Below are positions 15,382 through 23,419 of a stretch of 45,996 bases of DNA, one piece after another. The stretch lies in the NCBI GenBank assembly GCA_016869215.1, contig VGEP01000035.1, positions 1 through 45,996 of the forward strand, written 5' to 3'. A model generated the notes under the pieces. It did not search any database and was not told where the DNA came from. It saw nothing but the letters and a program-made list of their open reading frames with translations. The stretch's first letter is position 1; every line of letters begins with the position of its first letter. The DNA comes from Alphaproteobacteria bacterium. Lineage in GTDB: Bacteria; Pseudomonadota; Alphaproteobacteria; Rhizobiales; Xanthobacteraceae. The translations under genes and the position numbers were made by a program.

Positions 15382-16290
15382 ATGAGTTCCGCGACCAACT
15401 TTCGCGTCACGCTGCTCGGAACCGGCGTGCCGATTCCCCGGCCAGACCGGTTCGGCGCCTGTACGCTGATCGAGGCGGGACGTCAAAAGCTTCTGATCGA
15501 CGCCGGCCGCGGCGCCACCATCCGCCTCTATCAACTCGGTATTCCTATTGGACGCATCAACGCGCTCCTGCTCACGCACTACCACTCAGACCACACGGTC
15601 GGCATCCCCGATCTCTGGCTCACCGGTTGGCTGCGCTCACATTACGCCACCCGCTCAACGCCATTTCGGGTCATCGGCCCGACCGGGGCTAAGGCGCTCA
15701 TGGCGAATGTCGAAAAGGCCTACGCCGCCGATGTCAGAATGCGGATCGAGGACGAAGAACTGCCGCCGCAGGGTGCGGCCATCGTGGTGGAAGAGTTCAG
15801 CGCAGATGGCGTGGTTTACGAGCATGACGGCGTCAGAATTATCGCTTTCGAGGTGGATCACGGTGCCGCAGTCAAGCCGGCGTTCGGCTATCGCGTCGAG
15901 TTCGCCCGCCGCGCCGTCGTGCTTTCCGGTGATACGCGCTTCAATGATAATGTGATCAAATATGGAGCTGGCGCCGATCTGCTGATCCATGAGGTGGCAA
16001 TGGCGCCGCTGGAATTAATGGCTCAGGCGCACATTCAGCGGCTCATGAACCATCACACCAATGCGCGCGAGGCCGGTCAGGTGTTCGCGCGCACGCGGCC
16101 GAGGCTGGCTGCATTCACGCATCTCGTTCTCCCCGGCAGCAGCCAGGTGCCGCCGGCCACAGTGGCTGACCTGATTGCCGAGACGCGCCAGACCTACGAT
16201 GGCCCCCTCGAGGTTGGCGAGGATTTGATGTCATTCGATATTGGCGAGCAAGTCACTGTCCATCGATACGAGCATCGCGTGAAAACATAG
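15382..16290 (+). CDS. metallo-beta-lactamase-fold hydrolase (RNase Z-like)
   Basis: Encodes 302 aa from ATG 15382, seven bases after the Bug gene. The zinc-binding motif HYHSDH (residues 66-71) sits after LLLT, with further ligands in FEVDHGAAVKPAFGYRVEF, LSGDTRF and the late HHTNAREAG. The opening FRVTLLGTGVPIPRPDRFGACTLIEAG is that of the arylsulfatase/RNase Z-like branch of the superfamily. Given its operon, a hydrolase of a lactone, ester or sulfate ester is more likely than a tRNA-processing enzyme. It ends the catabolic operon. Confidence 0.87.
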   Translation: MSSATNFRVTLLGTGVPIPRPDRFGACTLIEAGRQKLLIDAGRGATIRLYQLGIPIGRINALLLTHYHSDHTVGIPDLWLTGWLRSHYATRSTPFRVIGPTGAKALMANVEKAYAADVRMRIEDEELPPQGAAIVVEEFSADGVVYEHDGVRIIAFEVDHGAAVKPAFGYRVEFARRAVVLSGDTRFNDNVIKYGAGADLLIHEVAMAPLELMAQAHIQRLMNHHTNAREAGQVFARTRPRLAAFTHLVLPGSSQVPPATVADLIAETRQTYDGPLEVGEDLMSFDIGEQVTVHRYEHRVKT

Positions 16291-16857
16291 AAATGAGCCT
16301 TGAATCGAATTTTCGACTGCTTGGGTACCAGAATTGCGGACTTGGGTTCAGCGGTAATGTTCCAATGCCCTTTGCCTCACACTTACTCGGATGACGATGT
16401 GCAATGTTTGAACAAGGCACTGACCGACGATCCCGGCATGTGCCGGATCCGGTCGCGGTTGGATGATAAGCGGACAACGAAAAAGCCGGCGCAGCAAGCT
16501 CTTGTCAGTTCAGAAATTTCAAAGCGCGATAAACGAACGATCAGCCCAGCTCCGCACCGAGCAACTGAAAAAGCTCCGCGCGATCAAAGCCCGCGTTCGT
16601 TTCCGGTTGCTCCCGCTGCCCCGCGATATCCCAGCAAAGTGCGGAGGTCGACGTCACAAAAAGTGATTCAGCATCAGCGGCTTACGAGAACCGTACTAAA
16701 TCCGCGCAGTCGGGAGGTTTGGAGAGAAACGGGCCAAGAGAGAGAATTTCGGGCCTCAGCCGGTGCGGCGCAGTGCGGAGGTTTGCGCGCGAACCCCGTG
16801 GTTATTGGCAATTTCAGCCCGGTAAAATCCAGCGGAGAAACTTGCTCGGCGAAGGAC
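16291..16857. other. 567-bp intergenic stretch with short repeats
   Basis: No convincing gene is seen. A long open frame crosses this stretch but also runs through the antisense of the tRNA gene and has no family resemblance. A 17-bp string (CAGTGCGGAGGTTTGCG) at 16771-16787 recurs exactly at 10188-10204, and AGTGCGGAGGT recurs near 16637. The nearest neighbour on each side is the end of the hydrolase operon and the 3' end of tRNA-Ser, so it is a likely integration target or scar. Confidence 0.5.
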
Positions 16858-16947
16858 TGGCGGAGAGGGTGGGATTCGAACCCACGATACGGTTTCCCGT
16901 ATACACGCTTTCCAAGCGTGCGCCTTCAGCCACTCGGCCACCTCTCC
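16858..16947 (-). tRNA. tRNA-Ser (anticodon GGA)
   Basis: The minus strand folds into a 90-nt serine tRNA. The acceptor stem GGAGAGG pairs with CCTCTCC before the discriminator G, and CCA is encoded (16858-16860). The D arm reads TGGCCGAGTGGCTGAAGG, the anticodon stem CACGC/GCGTG holds the loop TTGGAAA with anticodon GGA (reads UCC/UCU), a long variable arm TACGGGAAACCGTA is present as expected for class II tRNAs, and the T arm is GTGGG TTCGAAT CCCAC. Confidence 0.96.
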
Positions 16948-17008
16948 AGCGCGGTCAACGTCATGGAGGCGCAGGCGGCAATAATCAAGTCAAAGCCTGA
17001 ACAATTGC

Positions 17009-17893
17009 TCAATTGACGTGCCGCACCCGGCCGGCCGCGGTCACGTCGTAGCCGCCAAGCTCCCTGGCCCGGTCGCGGAACGTGGGCGTTTCCAGGAACC
17101 GGAACAGGGCCTGCGGTCCGGGCGAGAAATAGTCGCGCTGCCGGATCGCCAGGTCGAAGTGCTCCCAGGTCAGCGGCACGAAATCGAGCCCGACCGTCTG
17201 CGCGACCGAGCGTGTGGCAATGCCGCAATCGGCGCGGCCGGATCGTACGGCCTGCGCGATGTCCGGGCCGGTCGGGCAGGGTGGCCTGACCGCGTTCAGG
17301 GCGTCGAACGCGACGTTCGCGCGGGCCAGCAGCGCCAGCAGCAGGAGTTGTGCGCCGGCGCCCTCGGGGCGCAGCGCAATCCGCGCGCGCTTTTGCACGA
17401 CAGAAGCGATGCCTGCAAGGCGCAGCGGGTTTCCGGGGGCCGTCAGCAGGCCCTGTTCCCGGCGCGCAAAGGCAATCGCGACCGCGTCATGCAGACCCGG
17501 TGCGTGCGCCACCGCGTCGGCGTTTGCCGTTTCGGCGTCGCCATCGAGGCGGTGGATATGGATCGCTGCCGCCAGGACCTCGCCGCGCGCGAGGCGCCGA
17601 AGACCTGACTCGCTGCCTTCCGGCAGGCTCGCGAGCCCCGAGCCGCTTTCGCGCAGCGCCCATTCCAGCAGCGGATCGTGGCTGCCGCCGACGATCGGCG
17701 GCGCGGGCTGTGCGAGCGGCGCAGTCCCGATCAGCCCAGCGGCCACCCAGCGGTCGAGCGCGGCCTTCGGGAACAGCCAGCGGCCCGTGACCTTGCTGCA
17801 CGGGACCGCACCGGCTGCGACCAGGTCGTAGAGCTTGCGTTCCGACAACCGAAGGTAGTCGGCCGCTTCGTCAGTGGTCAGCAGATCGGCCAT
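17009..17893 (-). CDS. HTH + substrate-binding-domain regulator of Mo/W uptake
   Basis: Encodes about 294 aa from ATG 17893 (a TTG at 17902 adds three). The N-terminus is an excisionase/MerR-like helix-turn-helix (LLTTDEAADYLRLSERKLYDLVAAGAVPCSKVTGRWLFPKAALDRWV). The remaining ~220 residues match the PBP-like domain used for molybdate or tungstate binding (RESGSGLASL, GADCGIATRSVAQTVGLDFVPLTWEHFDLAIRQRDYF). No signal peptide is present, so it is a one-component cytoplasmic sensor. It is divergent from tupBCA by 57 bases and probably switches that operon with intracellular tungstate or molybdate, the role TunR/ModE have elsewhere. The ligand is inferred from context. Confidence 0.82.
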   Translation of the reverse strand: MADLLTTDEAADYLRLSERKLYDLVAAGAVPCSKVTGRWLFPKAALDRWVAAGLIGTAPLAQPAPPIVGGSHDPLLEWALRESGSGLASLPEGSESGLRRLARGEVLAAAIHIHRLDGDAETANADAVAHAPGLHDAVAIAFARREQGLLTAPGNPLRLAGIASVVQKRARIALRPEGAGAQLLLLALLARANVAFDALNAVRPPCPTGPDIAQAVRSGRADCGIATRSVAQTVGLDFVPLTWEHFDLAIRQRDYFSPGPQALFRFLETPTFRDRARELGGYDVTAAGRVRHVN

Positions 17894-17919
17894 ATGAATC
17901 AAAGTGCATGAATATGAAT
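17892..17919. promoter_or_regulatory. direct-repeat operator candidate upstream of tupB
   Basis: ATATGAAT occurs at 17892-17899 and again at 17912-17919, exactly 20 bases apart (two helix turns), in an AT-rich gap between the divergent regulator and tupB. The second copy extends into TGAATATGAATTCA. The first overlaps the regulator's start codon, consistent with autoregulation by the HTH-PBP protein. Confidence 0.45.
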
Positions 17920-17950
17920 TCAGTACAAAAATTGACCGAAATTACCTCCA

Positions 17951-18658
17951 ATGCAACAAAAAAACATGCGTGGCGACGTCTCCGCTCTGCAGCTTGTGCT
18001 GACCGCCGATCCCGCTTTGATGGAGATCGTCCGGCTGTCGCTGGTGGTGAGTCTGTCGGCCGTCGCCTGCGCCGCCGTCATCGGCCTTCCGCTCGGCGCC
18101 CTGATCGCGCTGACGCGCTATCCCGGCCGCGAGGCTAGCATCGTCGTCCTCAATGCGCTGCTCGGCCTGCCGCCGGTGGTCGTCGGCCTTCTGGTCTATC
18201 TGCTGCTGTCGCGCTCCGGGCCGCTGGGAACCTGGGGCATCCTGTTCACGCCGCAGGCCATGGTGATCGCGCAGACCATCCTGGTCGCGCCGATTATCGC
18301 GGCGCTGGCGCGGCAGACCATCGAAGACCTGTGGCTTGAGTATCGCGACGAGCTTGCGGCGATGAACGTCGGACCGGCCGGACGGGTCGCGACCTTGCTC
18401 TGGGACGCACGCTTCTCGCTGCTGACCGCGCTGCTGGCGGGCTTCGGCCGTGCCGCCGCGGAGGTCGGCGCGGTCATCGTCGTCGGCGGCAACATCGACG
18501 GCTTCACGCGCACCATGACCACGGCCATCGCGCTTGAGACTTCGAAGGGCGACCTGCCGCTCGCGATCGGGCTCGGCATGGTCTTGATCGCCATCGTCGT
18601 CGTCGTCAACGCGCTGGCCTGGGGTGCGCGCCGGGCGGGCGAGCGGCTCGCGGGATGA
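17951..18658 (+). CDS. tupB: tungstate ABC transporter permease TupB
   Basis: Encodes 235 aa; ATG 17951, or 17966 (MRGD) as a shorter start. About five hydrophobic helices and the EAA-type loop (DELAAMNVGPAGRVATLLWDARFSLLTALLAGFGRAAAEVGAVIVVGGNI) are those of the TupB/WtpB permease, which forms the membrane channel of a tungstate importer. It is the first gene of tupBCA and overlaps tupC by four bases. TupB is told from molybdate ModB by the NIDGFTRTMTTAIALETSKGDLPLAI segment and by gene order. Confidence 0.88.
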   Translation: MQQKNMRGDVSALQLVLTADPALMEIVRLSLVVSLSAVACAAVIGLPLGALIALTRYPGREASIVVLNALLGLPPVVVGLLVYLLLSRSGPLGTWGILFTPQAMVIAQTILVAPIIAALARQTIEDLWLEYRDELAAMNVGPAGRVATLLWDARFSLLTALLAGFGRAAAEVGAVIVVGGNIDGFTRTMTTAIALETSKGDLPLAIGLGMVLIAIVVVVNALAWGARRAGERLAG

Positions 18659-19386
18659 CGGCCATGCTCGCGCCAGAAACCGACTTGCCGCTCGAACTTC
18701 GCGACGTAAGCGTGCGCGCGGGCGCGACGCAGATTCTCGACGGCGTCACGGTGGCGTTTTCGCCCGGCGCGCCGACGGTGCTGATCGGACCGAACGGTTC
18801 GGGCAAGACCACGCTCCTGCGCACCGCCATGGGCCTGATCGAGCCGAGCGGCGGGCGCGTCACCTGGGGCGGCCGCGAGCGCGTGCCGCCGATGCGCCGC
18901 GCCATCGTGTTCCAGCGCCCGGCGATGCTTCGGCGCAGTGCCGCGGCCAATGTCGAATACGCGCTGTCGAGCGCAGACGTGCCGCGCGCGCAAAGGCCGA
19001 AGCGCGTCGAGGAACTTCTGGCGCTGGTCGGCCTGTCCGGATTCGACGCGCGCGCGGCGCGGCGCATGTCCGGCGGGGAGCAGCAGCGGCTTGCGCTCGC
19101 CCGTGCGCTGGCCCGCGAACCGGAGGTGCTGCTGCTCGACGAGCCGACCGCGAGCCTCGATCCGGCCGCCACCAAGGCGATCGAGGACGTGGTCCGCGCC
19201 GTCGCCGCGCGCGGCATCAAGATCGTCATGTCGACGCACGATCTCGGCGAGGCGCGCAGGCTCGCCGGCGACGTCGTGCTGCTGCATCGCGGCCGCGTGA
19301 TCGAGCACGGGCCTGCCGATGAGTTTTTCGCCGCCCCGAAAACCGAAGACGCGCGCCGGTTCATGGCCGGCGAGCTGTTGATCTAG
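18655..19386 (+). CDS. tupC: tungstate ABC transporter ATPase TupC
   Basis: Encodes 243 aa, starting in an ATGA overlap with tupB. ABC motifs are Walker A GPNGSGKTT, Q-loop VFQRPAM, signature MSGGEQQRLALARALA, Walker B VLLLDEPTAS and the switch STHDLGEA. It lacks the C-terminal MOP/TOBE regulatory domain of ModC, which fits TupC. Energises tungstate uptake with TupA and TupB. In the cytoplasm, at the membrane. Confidence 0.9.
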   Translation: MTAMLAPETDLPLELRDVSVRAGATQILDGVTVAFSPGAPTVLIGPNGSGKTTLLRTAMGLIEPSGGRVTWGGRERVPPMRRAIVFQRPAMLRRSAAANVEYALSSADVPRAQRPKRVEELLALVGLSGFDARAARRMSGGEQQRLALARALAREPEVLLLDEPTASLDPAATKAIEDVVRAVAARGIKIVMSTHDLGEARRLAGDVVLLHRGRVIEHGPADEFFAAPKTEDARRFMAGELLI

Positions 19387-19411
19387 CAAGAAACCAGAGG
19401 AGGTACGTTCC

Positions 19412-20251
19412 ATGCCGGCACGCCGCACAGCACTCGCCTTCGCCGCCGCATTCCTGGCCGGCGTTTCACTCGCGCAGGCGCAGGCGCAGGCGCAGGACAG
19501 GTCCATCGTGGTCTTCTCGACCACATCGACACAGGACTCCGGCCTGTTCGGTCACATCCTGCCGATGTTCAAGGCCAAGACCGGCATTGACGTGCGCGTG
19601 GTGTCGCAGGGCACCGGCCAGGCGCTCGACACCGGCCGGCGCGGCGACGCCGACGTGGTGTTCGTCCACGCCAAGGCACAGGAGCAGAAGTTCGTCGCCG
19701 ACGGCTTCGGAGTGAAGCGCCATCCGGTGATGTACAACGACTTCGTGCTGATCGGCCCGAAGGGCGATCCGGCCGGCGCCAAGAGCAAGGACATTGTCGC
19801 GGGCTTGAAAGCCATCAAGGCCAAGGGTGCGAATTTCATCTCGCGCGGCGACCGCTCCGGCACGCACAGCGCCGAGCTCAACCTCTGGAGGGCCTCGGGC
19901 ATCGACATCGCGAAGGAGAAGGGCCCCTGGTACAAGGAGATCGGCCAGGGCATGGGCGCGGCGCTCAACACCGCTTCCGCTTCGAACGCCTATGTGCTCG
20001 CCGACCGCGGCACCTGGATTTCGTTCAAGAACCGCGGCGATCTCGCCATCGTCGTTGAGGGCGACAACCGGCTGTTCAACCAGTACGGCGTGATGCTGGT
20101 GAACCCGGAGAAGCACAAGCATGTCAAGAAGGACGCGGGCCAGGCGTTCGTCAATTGGCTGATCTCGCCGGAAGGACAGGCGGCGATCAACGCCTACAAG
20201 ATCAACGGCCAGCAATTGTTCTTCGCCAACGCCAACGCGCCGGGGGCGTGA
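19412..20251 (+). CDS. tupA: tungstate-binding periplasmic protein TupA
   Basis: Encodes 279 aa after AGGAGG. A signal peptide (RRTALAFAAAFLAGVSLAQAQAQAQ) ends in a run of alternating Gln-Ala encoded by four CAGGCG units. The mature protein opens SIVVFSTTSTQDSGLFGHILPMFKAKTG, with the TTSTQDSG oxyanion-binding loop that marks TupA; VVSQGTGQALDTGRRGDADV and ISRGDRSGTHSAELNLW complete the ligand pocket. TupA binds tungstate with very high affinity. Last intact gene of the tup unit. Confidence 0.92.
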   Translation: MPARRTALAFAAAFLAGVSLAQAQAQAQDRSIVVFSTTSTQDSGLFGHILPMFKAKTGIDVRVVSQGTGQALDTGRRGDADVVFVHAKAQEQKFVADGFGVKRHPVMYNDFVLIGPKGDPAGAKSKDIVAGLKAIKAKGANFISRGDRSGTHSAELNLWRASGIDIAKEKGPWYKEIGQGMGAALNTASASNAYVLADRGTWISFKNRGDLAIVVEGDNRLFNQYGVMLVNPEKHKHVKKDAGQAFVNWLISPEGQAAINAYKINGQQLFFANANAPGA

Positions 20252-20259
20252 TGCGTGCC

Positions 20260-20587
20260 GTGATCGTCGGCTGCCGGTGGCTGGGGCTCTGCAATTGACC
20301 GGCGGTCCCGCGAGCGATTCATGGCCGGCCGGCCGCAACATTTACGGCTGGCATATTTCCAAAGGACTCGCCGATATTTTTCTGACATATTGACGAGTGC
20401 GCTTGTGGCGCAGCAAGGGAACGCCGGACAGCAGATCGCGCCCGGCACCGATTATGGGCTGACGGTGGTGGCGGGCGCGTCCCCCGGAGCCTATCGGTTC
20501 GCAATGTTCATTCTGTCCTTGGAAAGCCAGCGCCTCCTGGCCAAGTATGGTTTTGCCGCGACCACGCTGACGCACCATGAGACCTAG
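20260..20587 (+). pseudogene. modA: modA remnant, N-terminus lost and frameshifted
   Basis: Two frames together restore the C-terminal third of molybdate-binding ModA: first ALQLTGGPASDSWPAGRNIY then GWHISKGLADIFLTYC up to about 20393, then, after a one-base shift, TSALVAQQGNAGQQIAPGTD YGLTVVAGASPGAYRFAMFI LSLESQRLLAKYGFAATTL. The first frame ends at the TGA near 20393. Nothing before about 20260 matches, so the signal peptide and ~150 residues are deleted. Its stop overlaps the start of the next gene by 11 bases, showing it was once part of this operon. Confidence 0.75.
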
Positions 20588-21605
20588 CCGCCGCCACGTA
20601 TTGACCGGCCTGTCCGCAACCCTGCTTGCGCCGCGGAGAGCGCGCGCCGCCACGGTGACCGATGCCGCCGGCCGTGCGGTGCCGGTCCCGCCGCGCGTGA
20701 CGCGCGTGTTTCCGGCCGGGCCCCCGGCGGCGATCCTGCTCTACACGCTTGCGCCCGATCTGCTGCTTGGCTGGCCGCGCGCCAACCGCGCAGAGGAATG
20801 CGAGTTCATGCTGCCGGACGTCTGCCGCAGGCCGGAGGTCGGCCGGATCACCGGCCGCGGCAACACCGCCAACCTTGAAGTCGTCCTTGCGCTTAAACCC
20901 GACCTGATCCTCGATGTCGGGTCGACCGCGCCGACGTTCATATCGCTTGCAGCGCGCGTTCAGGAGCAGACCGGTATTCCCTACGCGCTGCTCGACGGCC
21001 GCTTCGACGCCATCGCGCCGACCTATCGCAAGCTCGGCGAACTCATCCACCGCCGCGAAGCCGCCGATGCGCTGGCGCGCTACGCAGAAGAAACCGTCGC
21101 GACGATTCGCAAGCGGGTCGATGCAATTCCGGCCGAACGACGCCCCCGCGTCTATTACGCCCGCGGTCCGCGCGGCCTCGAAACCGGCCTTGGCGGCTCG
21201 ATCAACGTCGAGACCATCGAATTCCTCGGCGCGCGCAACGTGGCGGCCGAGCGCAGGGGCGGGCTCGCCATCGTCTCGGTCGAGCAGGCCCTGCTCTGGA
21301 ACCCGGACGTGATCGTCACCATCGACCGGGACTTCGCCGCGAACGTGCGCCGCGATCCGGTGTGGTCCGCCGTGAAGGCGGTGCGCGACGGCCGGGTGCA
21401 TCTGTCGCCGAAGCTGCCGTTCGGCTGGGTCGACTTTCCGCCGTCGGTGAACCGGCTGATCGGCCTGTGGTGGCTGGCGAAGATTCTTTACCCGGAGCAA
21501 TTCCCCGAGGACCTTCGCGCTCGCACGCGCGACTTCTACCGGCGCTTCTATCACGTCGCGCTCGGCGACGCGCAGATCGATGCTGTGCTGGCTGGGCGCG
21601 GCTGA
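20577..21605 (+). CDS. MolA-like / FepB-class ABC substrate-binding protein
   Basis: Encodes 342 aa with a twin-arginine-like N-terminus (MRPSRRHVLTGLSATLLAPRRARAA), so it is exported, possibly folded, by Tat. The mature part is a COG0614 binding protein with two alpha/beta lobes and a long linking helix: RVTRVFPAGPPAAILLYTLAPDLLLGW, ALKPDLILDVG, GGLAIVSVEQALLWNPDVIVT, WSAVKAVRDGRVHLSP. This class binds siderophores or cobalamin, but the Haemophilus MolA of the same class binds molybdate and tungstate. Lying between tupABC/modA and fdhD, a Mo/W role is the better guess. No siderophore gene is near. Confidence 0.8.
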   Translation: MRPSRRHVLTGLSATLLAPRRARAATVTDAAGRAVPVPPRVTRVFPAGPPAAILLYTLAPDLLLGWPRANRAEECEFMLPDVCRRPEVGRITGRGNTANLEVVLALKPDLILDVGSTAPTFISLAARVQEQTGIPYALLDGRFDAIAPTYRKLGELIHRREAADALARYAEETVATIRKRVDAIPAERRPRVYYARGPRGLETGLGGSINVETIEFLGARNVAAERRGGLAIVSVEQALLWNPDVIVTIDRDFAANVRRDPVWSAVKAVRDGRVHLSPKLPFGWVDFPPSVNRLIGLWWLAKILYPEQFPEDLRARTRDFYRRFYHVALGDAQIDAVLAGRG

Positions 21606-21617
21606 TACGTTTGCGGC

Positions 21618-22631
21618 ATGACCCGCTCCGCCGCGCCCGGGATGCTGATCGCGCTTGCCGTGCTGATCGCCGGCCTGCTGCTGGCGTTCACGGTCGGGCG
21701 CTATCCCATCGGCCTCGGCGAACTGTTCCAGGTGCTCGCGGCCAAAGTCACCGGCGGCACGGCCGCGGTGCCCGCGGCGGTCGAAAACGTTATCCTCCAG
21801 GTGCGCGGACCGCGCGTACTCGCCGCGGTGCTGGTCGGCGCGGCGCTCGCCGTGGCCGGCACGGCGTTCCAGGGTCTGTTCCGTAACCCATTGGTTTCGC
21901 CCGATATTCTGGGCGCGTCCTCGGGCGCGGCGCTGGGCGCGGTGCTCGGGATTTTCTTCTCGCTCGGCGTGTTTGCGATCCAGGCGTTCGCCTTCGTCGG
22001 CGGGCTGATCGCCGTCGCTGCGGTTTACATGATCGGCTCGGCGGTGCGCTCGCGCGATCCGATCCTGGTGCTGGTGCTCACCGGCGTGGTGATTGGCTCG
22101 CTGCTCGGCGCGGGCGTCGGCCTCGTGAAGTATCTCGCCGATCCCTACAACCAGCTTCCGGCGATGACGTTCTGGCTGCTCGGCAGTCTCGCCGCGACAG
22201 GCGTCGGCGATCTTGTGCCGCTGTTCGGGCCAGTCGCGCTCGGCACTTTGGTGCTGTTCGCGCTGCGGTGGCGGATGAACGCCATGTCGCTGCCGGAGGA
22301 GGAAGCGCGTTCGCTCGGCCTGCCGACCGGGCCGTTGCGCGTCGTCATCGTCGCGGCCGCGACGCTCGTGACCTCGGCGAGCGTCGCGACCGCCGGGATC
22401 GTCGGATGGGTGGGTCTTGTCGTTCCGCACATCGCGCGCACGCTGGTCGGGCCGGACTTTGCGCGGCTGCTACCCGCTGCGGCGATCCTCGGCGGCGGCT
22501 TTTTGCTTGTGATCGACACGCTGTCGCGCACCATGGCGGCGATCGAGATTCCGCTTGGCATTCTAACGGCGGTCGTCGGCACGCCGTTCTTCATCTGGCT
22601 GCTGGCCAGCGTCTCCAAGACGTGGTCGTGA
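21618..22631 (+). CDS. FecCD/BtuC-type ABC permease (MolB-like)
   Basis: Encodes 337 aa with about ten membrane helices, the BtuC/FecCD fold. Typical motifs are RGPRVLAAVLVGAALAVAGTAFQGLFRNPLVSPDILG near residues 65-100 and GWVGLVVPHIARTLVGPD followed by a long C-terminal helix. Two copies would form the channel of a type II importer. It follows the binding protein by 12 bases and precedes the ATPase by two. By context it probably carries molybdate or tungstate like HI1471 (MolB), not an iron chelate. Confidence 0.87.
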   Translation: MTRSAAPGMLIALAVLIAGLLLAFTVGRYPIGLGELFQVLAAKVTGGTAAVPAAVENVILQVRGPRVLAAVLVGAALAVAGTAFQGLFRNPLVSPDILGASSGAALGAVLGIFFSLGVFAIQAFAFVGGLIAVAAVYMIGSAVRSRDPILVLVLTGVVIGSLLGAGVGLVKYLADPYNQLPAMTFWLLGSLAATGVGDLVPLFGPVALGTLVLFALRWRMNAMSLPEEEARSLGLPTGPLRVVIVAAATLVTSASVATAGIVGWVGLVVPHIARTLVGPDFARLLPAAAILGGGFLLVIDTLSRTMAAIEIPLGILTAVVGTPFFIWLLASVSKTWS

Positions 22632-22633
22632 CC

Positions 22634-23401
22634 ATGCAGCTCGAAGGCCGAAATCTCACCATCGGCTACAACGACCGCACCGTCGGGCGCAATCTCGACG
22701 TGACGCTTGCAACCGGCGAGGTGCTGGCGCTGCTCGGGCCGAACGGCGGCGGCAAGACCACGCTGCTCAAGACGCTGCTCGGCCTGCTCGCGCCCAAGGC
22801 CGGCGCGGTGCATGTCGGCGGGCGTTCGCTGTCCAGCTATGCCAGCCGCGAGCGCGCACGCCTGATTGCATACGTTCCGCAGTCGCACGCCGCGACCTTC
22901 GCCTTCACGGTGGAGACGGTTGTCCTGATGGGACGCGCCGCGCATGGCAACCTGTTCAGCCGTCCGACGGCTGCCGATCGCGCAGTGACCGCCCGCGTAC
23001 TGGAGCGCTTCGGCATCGCGCATCTGAGCGAACGGCCCTACACCATGATCTCCGGCGGCGAGCGCCAGCTCGTGCTGCTCGCCCGGGCGCTCGCCCAGGA
23101 GCCGCAGTTCGTGGTGCTGGACGAACCGACTGCGAGCCTGGACTTTGGCAACCAGGGAAAAGTAATGCGCGAGATCCGCGCGCTGGCGCAATCCGGCCAC
23201 GGCGTGCTGTTCACCACCCACGATCCGAACCATGCCATGCGCGCCGCCGACCGCGCATTCCTGTTGCGCGACGGCGGCAAGATCGCCGAAGGTGTCACCG
23301 CCGCGGTGCTCAATCGCGAGCGGCTGGAGGCGCTCTACGGCGCTCCGGTCGAAGTTGTGGTCGACAGCCAGGGCGGCCGCAGCGCCTTCCTGCCGGGCTG
23401 A
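22634..23401 (+). CDS. FepC/BtuD-type ABC ATPase (MolC-like)
   Basis: Encodes 255 aa from ATG 22634; GTG 22628, which overlaps the permease stop, is an alternative. Motifs: Walker A GPNGGGKTT, Q-loop YVPQSHA, signature ISGGERQLVLLARALA, Walker B VVLDEPTAS, switch TTHDPNHA. This is the FepC/BtuD type of the type II importers. It energises the permease upstream. Third member of the probable mol operon. Confidence 0.88.
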   Translation: MQLEGRNLTIGYNDRTVGRNLDVTLATGEVLALLGPNGGGKTTLLKTLLGLLAPKAGAVHVGGRSLSSYASRERARLIAYVPQSHAATFAFTVETVVLMGRAAHGNLFSRPTAADRAVTARVLERFGIAHLSERPYTMISGGERQLVLLARALAQEPQFVVLDEPTASLDFGNQGKVMREIRALAQSGHGVLFTTHDPNHAMRAADRAFLLRDGGKIAEGVTAAVLNRERLEALYGAPVEVVVDSQGGRSAFLPG

Positions 23402-23419
23402 AGCGGAGTTGGAGCGGAC

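Noticed and set aside
16300-17016. 238-aa open frame upstream of tRNA-Ser
   Set aside because: It runs through the tRNA gene on the other strand and has no protein-like segments.
20508-22430. 640-aa minus-strand open frame over the MolA/MolB-like genes
   Set aside because: Rich in Arg, Gly and His with no domain; it is the shadow of two recognisable transport genes.
20577-23401. Iron-siderophore or cobalamin importer
   Set aside because: The fold class allows it, but no siderophore, TonB receptor or cobalamin gene is near, while Mo/W genes lie on both sides. Kept only as an alternative.
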